Positions 44,658-55,417 of a stretch of 64,000 nt of DNA are shown in pieces. Position numbers and translations under genes: made by a program. Numbering within the stretch: the stretch's first letter is position 1; each line of letters opens with the position of its first letter. The stretch is from Cryptomeria japonica. Lineage: Eukaryota; Streptophyta; Pinopsida; Cupressales; Cupressaceae. The notes beneath the pieces are model-generated. The model had not been told where the DNA came from. It searched no databases and saw nothing but the letters and a program-made list of their open reading frames with translations. The stretch covers positions 329,186,802-329,250,801 of the forward strand of contig NC_081413.1 in NCBI RefSeq assembly GCF_030272615.1, written 5' to 3'.

Positions 44658-45843
44658 TGTAGCGTCCTAAAATTGCGACACTTGCAATTTCGACTGCATT
44701 TCGGTCTTCATGATGGCGACGCAACACGCAACCTGAATGGAGACCCCAAAACTTGCTCACGACACTAAAAACTGCATTTTTCATGCACCCTGGCTTGAAC
44801 CTCCTTTGCACCCCGCTGTCCCGGAGGTGGGACCAGAGCGCCCAGCGCCCTGGTCCCTGGGTCCTATTTTGGGCCCGGTTTCCTAAGTGGTATCGGGTCT
44901 TTTTGATTGCAATTTGGAAATATACTTCCCTGGTCGGCCTAAGGTCGGGAAAATCAGTCTATCAGCCCTAATTGACAAGTATATAAACTACATTTTCCTC
45001 TCTCATTCGATATGATGGAAAAGGCGTGGAAACTATACTCAAGCATTCAAGCATTCAAGCAATTGATCATTTCAAGTCTCCATTCAAGGCTAAGTGTTGC
45101 ATTCAAGTCAAGGATTCAACCATTGAAGAGGAGATCACTTATTACATGCTACATACTACAACATACAACATCTAAACCTTCGCACATAAGGATACAAACA
45201 TCCTTAGAACAAGGTATTAGTACTTGTTTTACATTACAGTCATTTACATTTACAGCTCTTGCTCATTTCTTGGTTAATTCCAAAACCGGGGTTTGACCTA
45301 AAGGCAAACCCCTAATCCCTAACCCCCCATCGTCTTCGCTTTTCTGTGTGTAGGTTGCAGGTATGCGGCTGAGATTGAAGATCTGGAATCCTTGTGCAGA
45401 GACGAACCGATCCCCCTTCGTTTTGCGGATTTTTCGGAGGACCGTGGCGCCGGGCGCCATCGTCCCGACAACTTTTGCTCAAATTTGCAGGACAGCGCCG
45501 TATCGACATTTTACTGCTAATTCCAGGTCCGCAGCTTCATCCTATAACCTAAACTCAGTTTATAAGCAAATCTTTATGACTTTCTATGCATTCTTAGCTT
45601 AATTTCCTTAATCAACATTCTTTACAAAAGAGGGTAGCTTTGCTTTCCAAACCCTTGAAATTCATCTAGCATCCAATCTTACCTTGTGTGGGATTGGATC
45701 TTATGAGTTTCAACCCCTCTTTTGAATGTAAAGTCTTCCCCCTAAGTGAAAACCCATCAAATCCTAGCGAACCTCCCTTCTCTCTCCTCGGAGTTGGAAG
45801 AGGGGAGACCAACTAGGGTTCGACAGCGATTTTCCGCTTTACA
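44658..45843 (+). mobile_element. Solo LTR of another LTR-retrotransposon family, 1186 bp
   Basis: Begins TGTAGCGTCC and ends CGCTTTACA, with identical 5-bp flanks GTTTC at 44653-44657 and 45844-45848. It contains a TATA-like ATATAAAC at 44981-44988. There is no internal region or second LTR next to it, so it is most simply a recombination-derived solo LTR. It landed five bases from the end of the primer-site region of element B. It is GC-richer than its surroundings. Confidence 0.88.
44829..44857 (+). other. Perfect stem-loop in the solo LTR
   Basis: GGGACCAG (44829-44836) and CTGGTCCC (44850-44857) form an 8-bp perfect stem with a 13-nt GC-rich loop, upstream of the TATA-like site. A second near-palindrome TGGCGCCGGGCGCCA occurs at about 45445-45459. 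Confidence 0.7.
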
Positions 45844-45848
45844 GTTTC

Positions 45849-45866
45849 ATGCAGGGTTCACCAAAA
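45849..45866 (-). promoter_or_regulatory. Primer-binding-site candidate of element B
   Basis: On the minus strand the 5' LTR (ending in ACA) is followed by TTTTGGTGAACCCTGCAT. TGGTGAACCCTGC has the TGG start needed to pair with a tRNA 3' end. I cannot name the tRNA. Confidence 0.55.
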
Positions 45867-47130
45867 TGTCATATGTAAAATTCATCATCAAATTAACTAG
45901 AAATAAAGGGAAATCATGAATCCCTATCTAATCAAAGAATTCTAAATAAACCAATGAAATAACACAATCAATCAAATAGGAATGTAAAATAAATCAATTA
46001 AATCTCCCTATTCCATGACTGCATGCAACTTCCATTGTTATTCTCTTCTTTGTGCTATGGTGGCTCTCACTGGCAACTTGCGAATGACACAAAGATTTGA
46101 AGTTCGCGATTCAGAGAAAATGGAGAGGATTGATTGAAAGGTGGATTAGAATGATTAAGAGGTGGAACTTGGGTGAGCTCACATGCTGATTGACAGTTGA
46201 ACTACTGATTTGGAGATGGAACATAATAGATTGAATAGATTAATGTGTTAACTGATTGAGAAAAAAGGTGATTGAAAGGTGAAAAAGAGTGATTGGAGGA
46301 AATAAAGAGGATGAGATAGTTAACTGATTGAATGTTTTTTGAGAGCTTTATTTAGAAAAATCTAATTAAAAGATAGAAATAGAGATTGAAGAGATAATTG
46401 AATTAATTAATTTAGCATGTGCTTGAACTCTGACTTAGATTTTCAATTTAATCTTTGCATGAGATTTAATTCAAATATTGAATTTATTTTAAATTCAATT
46501 TGTTATTTGAATATATTTAGAACTTGACTTTGATTTTTGAAATCATGCACATGTATTCAAAATTATAAATTAAATTAAATTAGAAGAAATTAGAATTTGG
46601 GGAATTAATGAAATTTAAATGAAATTAGATGAAATAATGAAATTAAACGAAATTAGAATTTGGGGATTTGGAAGATGAAATTTGAAGAATTAATTAGTTA
46701 ATTAAATAATTTAAAGAAACTATTTAATTATTTAGAAATTGAATTTAATTAAATAATAAAGACTATTTAAATTAAAAAATTAAAATCACAATTAATTAAA
46801 TAATAAATATTTAATTAATATTTAGAAAAAGGGATTAATGATTAGATGATTAGAAGATTGAAATTGAAAATGAATTTATTTAAATAATAAAGATTATTTA
46901 AATTAAAGGATTAATAATCATGAATTAATTAAATAAATAATATAATTTAATTAACATTAGAAAATGGTTTAAATGATTAATGATGATAGAATTGAAATTG
47001 AAATAATTAGTAAGATGACGAAGAAATATGAAATTAGAAGAATAAGATTAATTAACATAATTAAATAATTATTTAATTAATTAGAGGAATAATTAGTACA
47101 TGATCAATGAGACATTTTTAGGTGTCTACA
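45867..47130 (-). repeat. 5' LTR of element B
   Basis: On the minus strand from TGTAGACACC (47130) to CATATGACA (45867), partner of 20085-21356. It has several indels relative to the partner, including loss of an ATATCGC-type stretch near 46068. Flanked by AGTAG at 47131-47135. Confidence 0.92.
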
Positions 47131-47135
47131 AGTAG

Positions 47136-48330
47136 TACCCAAGGATCCACTCTCAACTCTTCAAGGTAAATATTATAAAAATCATGATGAATATGAGGCC
47201 AAAGTGCTCTATAAAATTCAACTGGAAGACCATTAGTTCTTGGACTTTTTTCCATAGCCATGCAATAAAGGGCTTCATCAATTTCCTCTATAGAAAGAAG
47301 GTGATCAATATATACTATATTTTATGTATATTCTTCTTGGGATGAAGAAGAATGTCATGTCTAGTGTCATCAGTAAAAATATTTTTGAAATGTACATAAA
47401 AGATGCCCAAAATAGTGGAGTGGTTGTTATGAAGGGTGCCATTAGTAGCCCTTATAGTAGAAATATGCTCAGTTTTATGTTTGTGCTTTAGGTATTGAAA
47501 TAAAAAATTTGGAACCTCGATTTCCATCTTTGATCCATTATAGCCGAGTGCAGATTTGAGCTCCTTTTCCTCTATAAACAACCAATTTGTGCAACATATT
47601 TTCATCTTTAATCACATATTATTGTAAGGTGCTATCGTGAGGGTTGTAGGCTAAACAGGAACACCCATGTTCCAACTATCCCTTGAGGGTTTTCTCAAGT
47701 TTGCAACGTTTAGAAGCCACTCTCCTACCATATTCATGAAGGAAAGAGATGCATCTATCTATTGTTTTTTCCCACCATTTAATCCAACTATTATGTTGTG
47801 GTCTCGGTTCAACATTCTATCTAGCTAAAAGACCATCCAAACAATCTTGGTTTCTAAGATGTGAACCATTTAACTTGTAAGGAAGGTCATTGGAGATGGG
47901 AGTAGGGTCTCAGAAATAGAGGGTGGTTAAGATTGGAAGGTGATCAGAGAGAGTAGATGAGAGATCTAAGGAAACAAGAAGACCAGCTTGGGTAGGCAGA
48001 ATGGGACAGTTGGGAAAAAATATAAAAATGGTCCAGGCGACTCAATTTCCTTAAGGATCCTTCACGGCAATTACTCCAGGTGTACCAATGAGGAATTTGG
48101 AGGTAGAATTTACCAAGAAGGGGATCATGAACACCAAGAGAGTTTTGGGCTAAAGTCCAAGCTTGAAATTCAAAATTATACAAACAAGTAAGGGAATCCC
48201 AGCTATGATCAGAAGGTTGATCCACCATGTTAAAATCACCCCCCAAAACCTACTCAACAGTGGGGAGTGAATAACGAAGCCAATCCCAAAGACTGATTCT
48301 CTCTAGAGGCCTAAAATAAATGAGGCACTT
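47136..48330 (-). pseudogene. LINE-A endonuclease and pre-RT segment
   Basis: Minus-strand blocks: PLERISLWDWLRY (about 48280-48320), LGGDFNMVDQPSDHSW (about 48200-48250), HWYTWSNCREG and LSRLDHFYI (about 48030-48090), then IEEKELKSALGY, and finally EEIDEALYCMAMEKSPRTNGLPVEFY (about 47200-47290), the pre-RT signature. It ends at the right border of element B. Frames change several times. Endonuclease Asp and Asn of GDFN are retained. Confidence 0.82.
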
Positions 48331-49399
48331 GAACTATTTGACAAAATGCCTTGAAAGGCTACTACACTTTATACAATATTGGTTACTAGTTATCCAATGG
48401 ACAGTCATGGAAGTTGTAACTTCACACATAAGGGTTTTCTTTGAGAAAAATAGATCCAAAATAAATGGATTGGAAACTTTTAATTGATGTAAATGTCTCG
48501 ATCCATAACCTTAGCCAAAATTCTCCACAGTTGTGTTGAAATGAGAGTTTTTAATCAAACACATAAAGGAAGAGTTTATGTGTTGGAATTGATCCATGAA
48601 CAAGGTATGCGACCTGCTTAATAAAACTCCTTAAAAAATGTGAATTCATAGTAGAAAATATAGAATTACTGAAAGGCACGATCTCATAGAATATCTAGAA
48701 AATGTTGTATATCCTTAAATGGATCCAAAGAATAGGATTTAGAAGAGTTTAAACCAATGTAATTAGGTTCAAGAGAAATTTCACCATTTTTTTTATCCTT
48801 CATAATTGTGCTAAAATGGTAGGCATATATGCAAAATTTCAAATCATAAACAACATACATATGATTAAATGTTTCAAAGAAAGGGTTGGGTTTGTTGAGA
48901 CATCAAGATGTATATTTGATTGTATTTATTAGTTAATTAAAAAATTACATTGCATTCTAATTTTTAATTACTTAATAAATACGTTCAAAGATTCATTCTG
49001 ATGTTTGGAATGACAATAGGCAAAGAAATATTACATCTACTCAGACATCAAGATGCACATTTGACCATATTTATTAATTAATTTAAAAAATACATTGTAT
49101 TTTGATTTTTAAGTGACATTATTGTAATAAATGTTCAAAATAAATTTGTTGAAAATTCTTTAGAAACTTTCCAATAAATGTTCAAATAAATCTAGTTGTA
49201 AAGGGTTTCAGGTCCCTTCAAAACCTGTTTTTACCTTAATCAAAAACTTTCAAATAAATGCAATTGACAGGGTAAAGCTATACTTTGCAACCTTTACCAA
49301 TACAAAAAAAGAAAGTTTTTGATCAAAGAGGGGACACAACTAGTTTGATAGAATTCACCAGATAAATATGTTCTCATATCACAAAATTTACAAGGCTTT
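48331..49399. other. No intact gene; possible LINE-A 5' remnants and a short direct repeat
   Basis: Sequence to about 48480 may be decayed LINE-A endonuclease. Two diverged copies of a ~72-bp AT-rich unit beginning AGACATCAAGATG lie at about 48898 and 49040. Confidence 0.5.
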
Positions 49400-50140
49400 T
49401 TACAATCCATGAATAGACTCTTGACATTTGTCTAGCATTCAAATTAGTTCTACTGTGATTGGAAATGTTGTAGGAGAGTTCCACATCATCTACATGACCC
49501 CAAAGAATATTGCTCTATTCAATAAGATTTTGATCAATATATATGGAGAAGGGAGTTTGACATTGCTATTGATGAGGCCTATTGAATCTTTAAGTGGAGT
49601 CATAATTTAAGATAAGAGTATAAAGAATTGGATAAATTGCACAATTTTGCTCCACAAGTGTCATTCATTACCTTAACTACAATAAACACTAAGAGAGTTG
49701 ATTTAATATTATGTAGTGTTTAAAGCTTTATAAATTCTTATAGAGTCATTGGTTATTTTGATCATCGAAACCTTTATCATGGTGTTGAAATATTTAATTT
49801 GATGACAACCTTTTGTGAGGAATTGGCCAATGAAATTGTGAAGGATTCTAAGGTTTGTGGATCAACCATTGTGTATTATATTAAAATCAAGGATACAAAA
49901 GAGGCTTTTGATTCCATAACACTTGCAATCATAGAGGTAGGTCACTAGCATGGTCAAATGTCAGCTAAAGCTAAGAATTTGTGAACATCTTTTTATCAAA
50001 ATTGAGCTACAAGTTACCATAGTTATAGTTTCTTTTAGGATGGGAATTGACAATCCAACATAAATATGAGTATACATTATGGTTGTACAAAAGGTTTAGA
50101 ACCTTATTGCCAAGAGATGGTAGATATGGTAAAAATAGGT
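49400..50140 (+). pseudogene. RecQ-family DNA helicase pseudogene fragment
   Basis: Across three frames on the plus strand the RecQ helicase motifs appear in the right order and spacing: LSSIQISSTVIGN and EFHIIYMTPKN (about 49434-49505), motif II IDEAY for DEAH (about 49568-49582), SHNLR-EYKELDKLHNFAPQVSF, motif III TLTTINT for TLTATAT (about 49668), DHRNLYHGVEIF, motif IV STIVYYIKIKDTKEAF (about 49862-49910), HGQMSAKAK (about 49949), motif V FRMGIDN (about 50032), IHYGC (about 50072), QE and GRYGKNR for the motif VI GRCGRD block (about 50107-50139). Helicase domains 1 and 2 are contiguous without introns, which hints at a processed or exon-poor copy. It most resembles plant WRN/SIM-type RecQ proteins from memory. 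Many lesions, not functional. Confidence 0.85.
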
Positions 50141-51997
50141 TAAATTTGGTGATATTGGAAGGGTAGAGTTTTACTTGTTATAAATTCACAACTAGTTAAA
50201 AAGGAATAAAAAAAAGCAATATTGTAATGGACATAGAGATATAGATACATGATATAATAATGGTTTTGAAAATGAGATTAATAGAGATGGAGGGAAAGAA
50301 TGAAATGCAAAGAGCCAATCTAATGGTTTTTCACTTTTAATTGTATTTGTCATTTTATGAGTTTTGGAGGGAAGGGTTGTTTGCCTTTCCATCCAAATTT
50401 CCTATATATTCTTACTCGTAGCTCATTCATAAGCATTGGAAATCCCATAGATCTTTGAGAATAGTGATAAAACATGTCAATTTTCTCCATTCTTCTATAT
50501 TTCTATTGTCCAATGGGATTTTCCAAATTCTAAATTTGATTTTCTTCCAATTTTCATGCATTTAATTCATTGAGTGTTGATGAAAGCGACATATGTTTAC
50601 ACCATTAACACTATATTGATGAAATATTTTGTGTGCTCACATGAACTCATCCATGTGAGCATAAAGTTCAATTACAAATGATTTCTCTCTGAAGGTCACA
50701 CTATCTTGTGCTCAAATTATGGATCATGTACTCGACAAAGATTTGTTTCTCAATAACATTGTCCACTTTATAGAATGATGCATGAAATGATGAAAACTAG
50801 GTTTAAATTTTTTTGTTCTCTATTCAACCCTTTCCTTCCCCCCTCCTTTTTGCATTTTTTCACATTGATGATATATTAGTTTTAATTTTAATTTTCAATG
50901 ATAAATTTAAGTCATATAGGACAAGAATTAAACTAAATTCTTGACTTCTTGGTGGATTTTTAAAAAAAGTTTGAACAAATTTATTAGTTTCCTAAATTTT
51001 TTAAGAATTAAATTAAGTTAAAATGGATAAATATTAATGCTCAAACTATATAAATTTCATCTTAAATTCTTATTTTAGGTAAATAAATTGTTGTTTTAAT
51101 TTCTTTCATCAAATTTAACATGATTTAATAACAAAATCCACTTGTGGGAAGTGGAATACAACTTCAATAAAAATCACAAAAAATATAAATTTAGTTTTAA
51201 AGTGAAACATGATACTATGCCAATTAATTGTTGTTAAAAAATCACTAAGTGAACCCCTATTTTGTATAAATGATTCTTCATACAAACCAACCAAAGTGCT
51301 CTCTAGTTGATGGATTTTAGAAAACTTATTAACAAACTCATGAAAGGCTCATAAGGATAGCCACCTTCCCAGTAGGCGAATACTTTTCACTTTACCTTGT
51401 AGGCTTCTATAAAGTGGGAAAAGTGAAATGCTGCAAAAGGATAGCTATCCCTCGAGAGCTCAAATTCAATCAATCCACTCAGATAAACAAAAGGCAATCA
51501 CAACCTTTGAGTTTATATAATAAATTAAAAAGTTGTGATTTAATTGAGAGAGTTTTGTAAGTTTTTGTTTATATTACTAGCATAGGGAAAAATTATTTTG
51601 CAAAGACTCTAGAGATCGAACATATAGGTGACAAAGGCTTTCTAGATAGTCAACTGAGCTCTTTATTCCGTACATTTGTGTGGCACATTATTTTCCTATA
51701 CAGACAAAAAGTGGAACTATCAGAAAAAAAGGTTTGTACAGACCTTGCATGAGTTTCAACGATAAAAAGTACTAAAACACAATGAAACATATTATGTTAA
51801 CTATAAATATTAAAAGGAAGTCAAATAATAAGACTAAAAGAAAAGGGTAATAAATCACCCAAAAACCCAAAAAAAATGTAGGAGCTTCCACAAGATGAAC
51901 TCCCTTCAAAACATACACACGAAAGACCAAAGAGAAATGTTGGGGCGATTGTTTATGGGCTTGAAAGAGTCAAACCCTCGCTTTGGTTTTTCCACCT
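50141..51997. other. No gene seen; AT-rich
   Basis: No recognisable protein similarity on either strand and no clear repeat boundary. Short frames only. Confidence 0.5.
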
Positions 51998-52654
51998 TGT
52001 TGCCCCACATTTGAAATACCCAAAATTTGAACTTCGAATTGGTCCCAATGTTGTATGAAGGCTCAAATATGTATCTCTGCAAAATGAGTGAGCATGTGAT
52101 CCAGGTTGTCATTCTTAACCTACATTATCGTCTATCATAAATATGTCAGTCAAAATGTGAAAAATGGATGAATTTTGAAAATTACAAAGAATTGAGGAAA
52201 ATTGCTTTGTGAACATGTCCTGAGAATTGTTTTGTGTCATATGATCAATTTTTGCCTGAACCCACTTCACAGTTTGCCATATTTTAAATTTTCAAATTTT
52301 GATGTTCCTCGCTCTAAAACAATTAAAATCCCTCATCCTAGGTATCTTCATAAGGAATAAATGATGGTATATTCTCATACTCCTACCTTGAAGGCGTGTT
52401 TCAAATTTTGGAGCCTAAATCCTTACCAATTGAAAGTTGTGGTCATATTTCCTAAATCAAGGCATTAAAGTCTAATGGGAAATATTTGAATTATTCTTTT
52501 GAAAATAATTCAAAATTGTTTTCAATATATTTCCCATTTTGATCTTTTTGAAGAGAAAGAGCAATCAAAATTCTTTATGTAGGTTCGGATGGAATAGTTG
52601 CAAGTGACCCTTTGCTATTTGCCCTTAATTGCTCAAAAATTTCATATTTCTAAA

Positions 52655-52790
52655 CTTGATAGGTTAAAAAATGCTCAAAAAGTGAGCAAGCCTAACCTAT
52701 TGCTTTGAAAAGTCAAAATCCTAACTTTAATAGGTTAAAAATGCTCAAAAAGTGAGCAATCCTAACCTATTATGCTCACTTGCTCACAAA
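52655..52790 (+). repeat. Tandem stem-loop pair in left 2.4-kb repeat
   Basis: GATAGGTTAAAAAATGCTC...GAGCAAGCCTAACCTATT and AATAGGTTAAAAATGCTC...GAGCAATCCTAACCTATT are adjacent units. Within each, TAGGTTA pairs with TAACCTA and GCTCA with TGAGC. The same pair recurs at about 58725-58845. Confidence 0.75.
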
Positions 52791-53129
52791 TCCTAACTTT
52801 CTAACCTCCCTTGCTCGAAAAACTTAAAGTTCCTAACCTCATCACTCAAGCAGTTATAAAATTATGCTGGGAAATTTGTAACTGTTTTTCAAGAAAATTT
52901 AAAAAGGCCAAAAAGAAGGAGTCTTCAGGAACGCTCAATATTATTGCAGGTTATGTAGGAAACGGATTTGTTGGAAATGTTTTGAAAGATTTTGCATAGA
53001 AATGGAAGCTTTGGATCAGCGTGACGGAGTGCCACCATAGACAAAGCACCTGAGAACACACTTTGCAAAAACTCGAACAAATCCAATTTGTGGCAAAGAT
53101 TACATTGTTAATATTGTGATAGTAAATAC

Positions 53130-53870
53130 ATGCAAAATGTAGACAAAGAGATGTAGGTGATTTGTTTGATAGAATGCCTCAAAGATAAGTCATCTTATGG
53201 GATGTATGATTGCATAAATGCACACTAAACAAATTCTTTGAACAAGATCTTCTAAAAAGTTTCAAACAAATACAATTGATAGGCATGAAGCTGAATATTT
53301 ATTTGCCTTTGTCAATGGTCTCCCAATTGCGCCAATGTGAATTTGGAGCAGGTTTAAAACATCCATCAAAATACAAGAACACACTTCAAAATAAGGAATT
53401 GGATACAAAGCAACCGACTTGTTTGACAATATGCCTCATAGAGATGTCAATTCATGGAAAGCAATGATCTCAACTGCAACTGCTGCAATATATACGCATA
53501 CAAAACGTGGAAGGATAGAATCAACACAAAAATTGTTTAACAAAAAGCTCAGAGAGATGTCATTATTTCTAATGTAAGATATGTGCAAAATGAATTTGAT
53601 GAAATTGCTTAAATTTTTTTCAAGTAATGCAATTGGCAGGTGTAAAGCCAAATTCTACATCCTCCCTGTTCGTGCCAAATACAAGTTTTGCAACAAGTTC
53701 ATGGCGTCCATCAAAACAAGACCATGGTGAGATTTTTATCAGATGTCATAGTTGCAGTTCCCGCATAAACATATATGGAAAGGATGAAAGCATTGACAGT
53801 TCTGTGAGCTATTTGACAAAGCACATTAAAAAAATACTTCCATGAGATGTTTGGGTTTCTGTTATTATAA
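53130..53870 (+). pseudogene. PPR-protein remnant in left repeat
   Basis: Frames readable in pieces: LFDRMPQR-stop-VILWD (about 53178-53220), FKQIQLIGMK, DLFDNMPHRDVNSWKAMIS (about 53416-53473), TKRGRIESTQKLFNKK, and MQLAGVKPNSTS (about 53627-53662). These are the hallmarks of plant PLS-class pentatricopeptide-repeat proteins (LF-x-x-MP-x-RDV-x-SW and QM-x-x-G-x-x-PN). PPR proteins bind organelle RNA. Here only a few eroded repeats remain with many shifts. Confidence 0.8.
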
Positions 53871-54414
53871 ATGTGGAGGATATAGACCATGGGTTTGGCA
53901 TAAATAATTTATTTCATAAAATACCTCAAAGGAATGTGATTAGTTCAAATCTCATAATATGAGCAAATCATTTTAAGTTGCTTGATAAAGAGCTTCAAGG
54001 AACGTAATCAAACAAAGTGTAAATGGGTTCGATGTGAAAAGGCAGATTGAATATAGCAAAAATTTAATTATTTGCTCCATAATAGGGATAGGAAGAACTT
54101 TGTTGAAATGGACCAATATTATCATATCACAATTTTGTGGAGTGCCATTTTTGCATGAGAAATATTTTTGGTTGAGATAGGTTTGGTTCAAGGTCGCCAA
54201 ATTTATTGAGTTGTCATTTGGTTTCTATAGGATACATGGTAAAATATGGATTGGAGAATGTACTGCAAAAATATAATTTGAAATAGATCTAGAGGAAACC
54301 AATGAATTCAAATTATAAGAATTAGGTGAAGGAACTCCTTATAGAAAGAATGCTTGACATATACAATTGGAGCTAAAATCCTTAAAGGAAATTTGATATT
54401 GAATGGGTATCTTT

Positions 54415-55417
54415 GGTGACAATGATTCATGTATCAATGTGTGATATTTACGTACTACTTGATCTTTTTCATGCTTATGGAGAACCTTGGAGTTTACTTT
54501 TCTCTTCGAATAGAAAGATTGTGTTTTGTGTTCTCAAATGCCTAGATTGTGAAATGATTACAAAGGCAAATGGAGTAGATGAAGATGAAGATGGAAAGGT
54601 AACTTGACAAGATCAACAATTTGGCCTTTCTTAAAAGTTAAGAGTTCTAAATTGCCTTTTGTAAGAAGTGACTTATATCACTTTTTGTAATTTAAAGTTA
54701 GAATATGAACATCATCTTTTGTAAAAGTTAGGTTAATCCTAACTTGTCTTGCAAATAGGCCATTATGAGAAATGGTCACTTAGGTAGTTAATCTAAGTGG
54801 GTACCTAAGTTGGTTATCCTAACTTGGTGTCTAAGTTGGTTATCCTAAGTGCTTTCCTAAAGTGGTTATTCTAAGTGGCTACGAGTTACTTGTCATGTGG
54901 AGCCTATAAATACAAGGTCACTTATAATGTAAAGGGGGACTTTTGACAGAGGGGAAACTCTGCTGAAATTTGCATTATGTATAGAAAGGATTTTGGACTT
55001 GTATATTTCTAAAAGGATAATGAAGAATACATCTTAGTTTGTGTGTTCTAAATGTATTCGTGTGTTATTATTGCTGATTTATCATATGTCAAATTGATAG
55101 CATTTTTATGCATATGTGATTTGTACAATTGATGTGATGATACACAAGCAACCTTTGGTATCTTAGTTTGAAAGTGTTGAAGTATCTTATCTCTGGGTAT
55201 GTTGAGATTTGTCATTCTTATTTATCGTCATCTCATGGCTAAGCATATTATGTTATAAAATCCCTTTGTAATTTGTTGCAAATGTTGAGAAATCTCAGTT
55301 GATGTTCGTATGTCTATTGTTGGGGTTTCTATCCTTTATTTATTTTTAGTTTTATATTTTCTCCTTTATGTACTTTCAGGTTAAAAGTACACAAAAATAT
55401 CAAAATACTTCCATCAT
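54415..55417 (+). other. Non-coding segment with promoter-like site
   Basis: A CCTAAGT/GTTATCCTAA-rich upstream stretch (about 54720-54890) precedes CTATAAATA (54904-54912) and a transcribed-leader-like region. A TTCAG acceptor-like site occurs near 55375-55379. No gene within it is recognised. Confidence 0.45.
54904..54912 (+). promoter_or_regulatory. TATA-box-like element upstream of the 55.4-57.7 kb ORF
   Basis: CTATAAATA, a good plant TATA match, about 510 bases ahead of the first ORF segment. It could be an LTR promoter or a real promoter remnant. Sequence match only. Confidence 0.4.

Larger units (their letters stand above)
20085..47130 (-). mobile_element. LTR element B, about 11 kb before later insertions, lacks pol
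   Basis: Bounded by LTRs at 20085-21356 and 45867-47130. Orientation is minus: the purine tract CAAAGAGGGGCAAA sits directly before the left LTR (3' LTR) and a TGGTGAACCCTGC primer-site candidate sits beside the right LTR (5' LTR). Subtracting the LINE-C/D insertion leaves about 8.6 kb of interior (about 7.4 kb without the solo LTR). The interior holds one gag-like N/Q-rich ORF and long non-coding repeats, but no RT, RNase H or integrase. That fits a large non-autonomous derivative (LARD-like). It shares a 3' module with the Gypsy element at 1-10.9 kb, so it probably belongs to the same broad lineage. Total span with insertions is 27 kb. Confidence 0.88.
17990..48330 (-). mobile_element. LINE-A, non-LTR retrotransposon split by element B
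   Basis: Endonuclease and pre-RT sequence end at the right border of element B (47136), and the RT resumes at its left border (20084). They are consecutive parts of one plant L1-type ORF2. The conserved GLPVEFY block falls before the break and INQGLIKLVPK directly after it. No ORF1 was found upstream, so the copy appears 5'-truncated, and I could not place its 3' poly(A). All frames are heavily damaged. It is the oldest layer of the nest. Confidence 0.85.
51998..54414 (+). repeat. 2.4-kb direct repeat, left copy (LTR-like)
   Basis: Matches 58075-60483 from TGTTGCCCCACATTTG to AATGGGTATCTTT, with about 11 differences in the first ~208 bases by hand count. It starts with TG, as an LTR would. 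However, no primer site follows it, no purine tract precedes the right copy, and flanking duplications are absent, so it may be a segmental duplication. Contains PPR-derived sequence and a stem-loop pair. Confidence 0.85.

Noticed and set aside
45312-45602. Opposing ORFs in the solo LTR
   Set aside because: GC-rich LTR sequence keeps frames open on both strands. There is no protein similarity and no continuation.
54413-54607. 64-codon ORF at the end of the left 2.4-kb repeat
   Set aside because: It begins in the repeat and runs into unique sequence. No known motif and too short to support.
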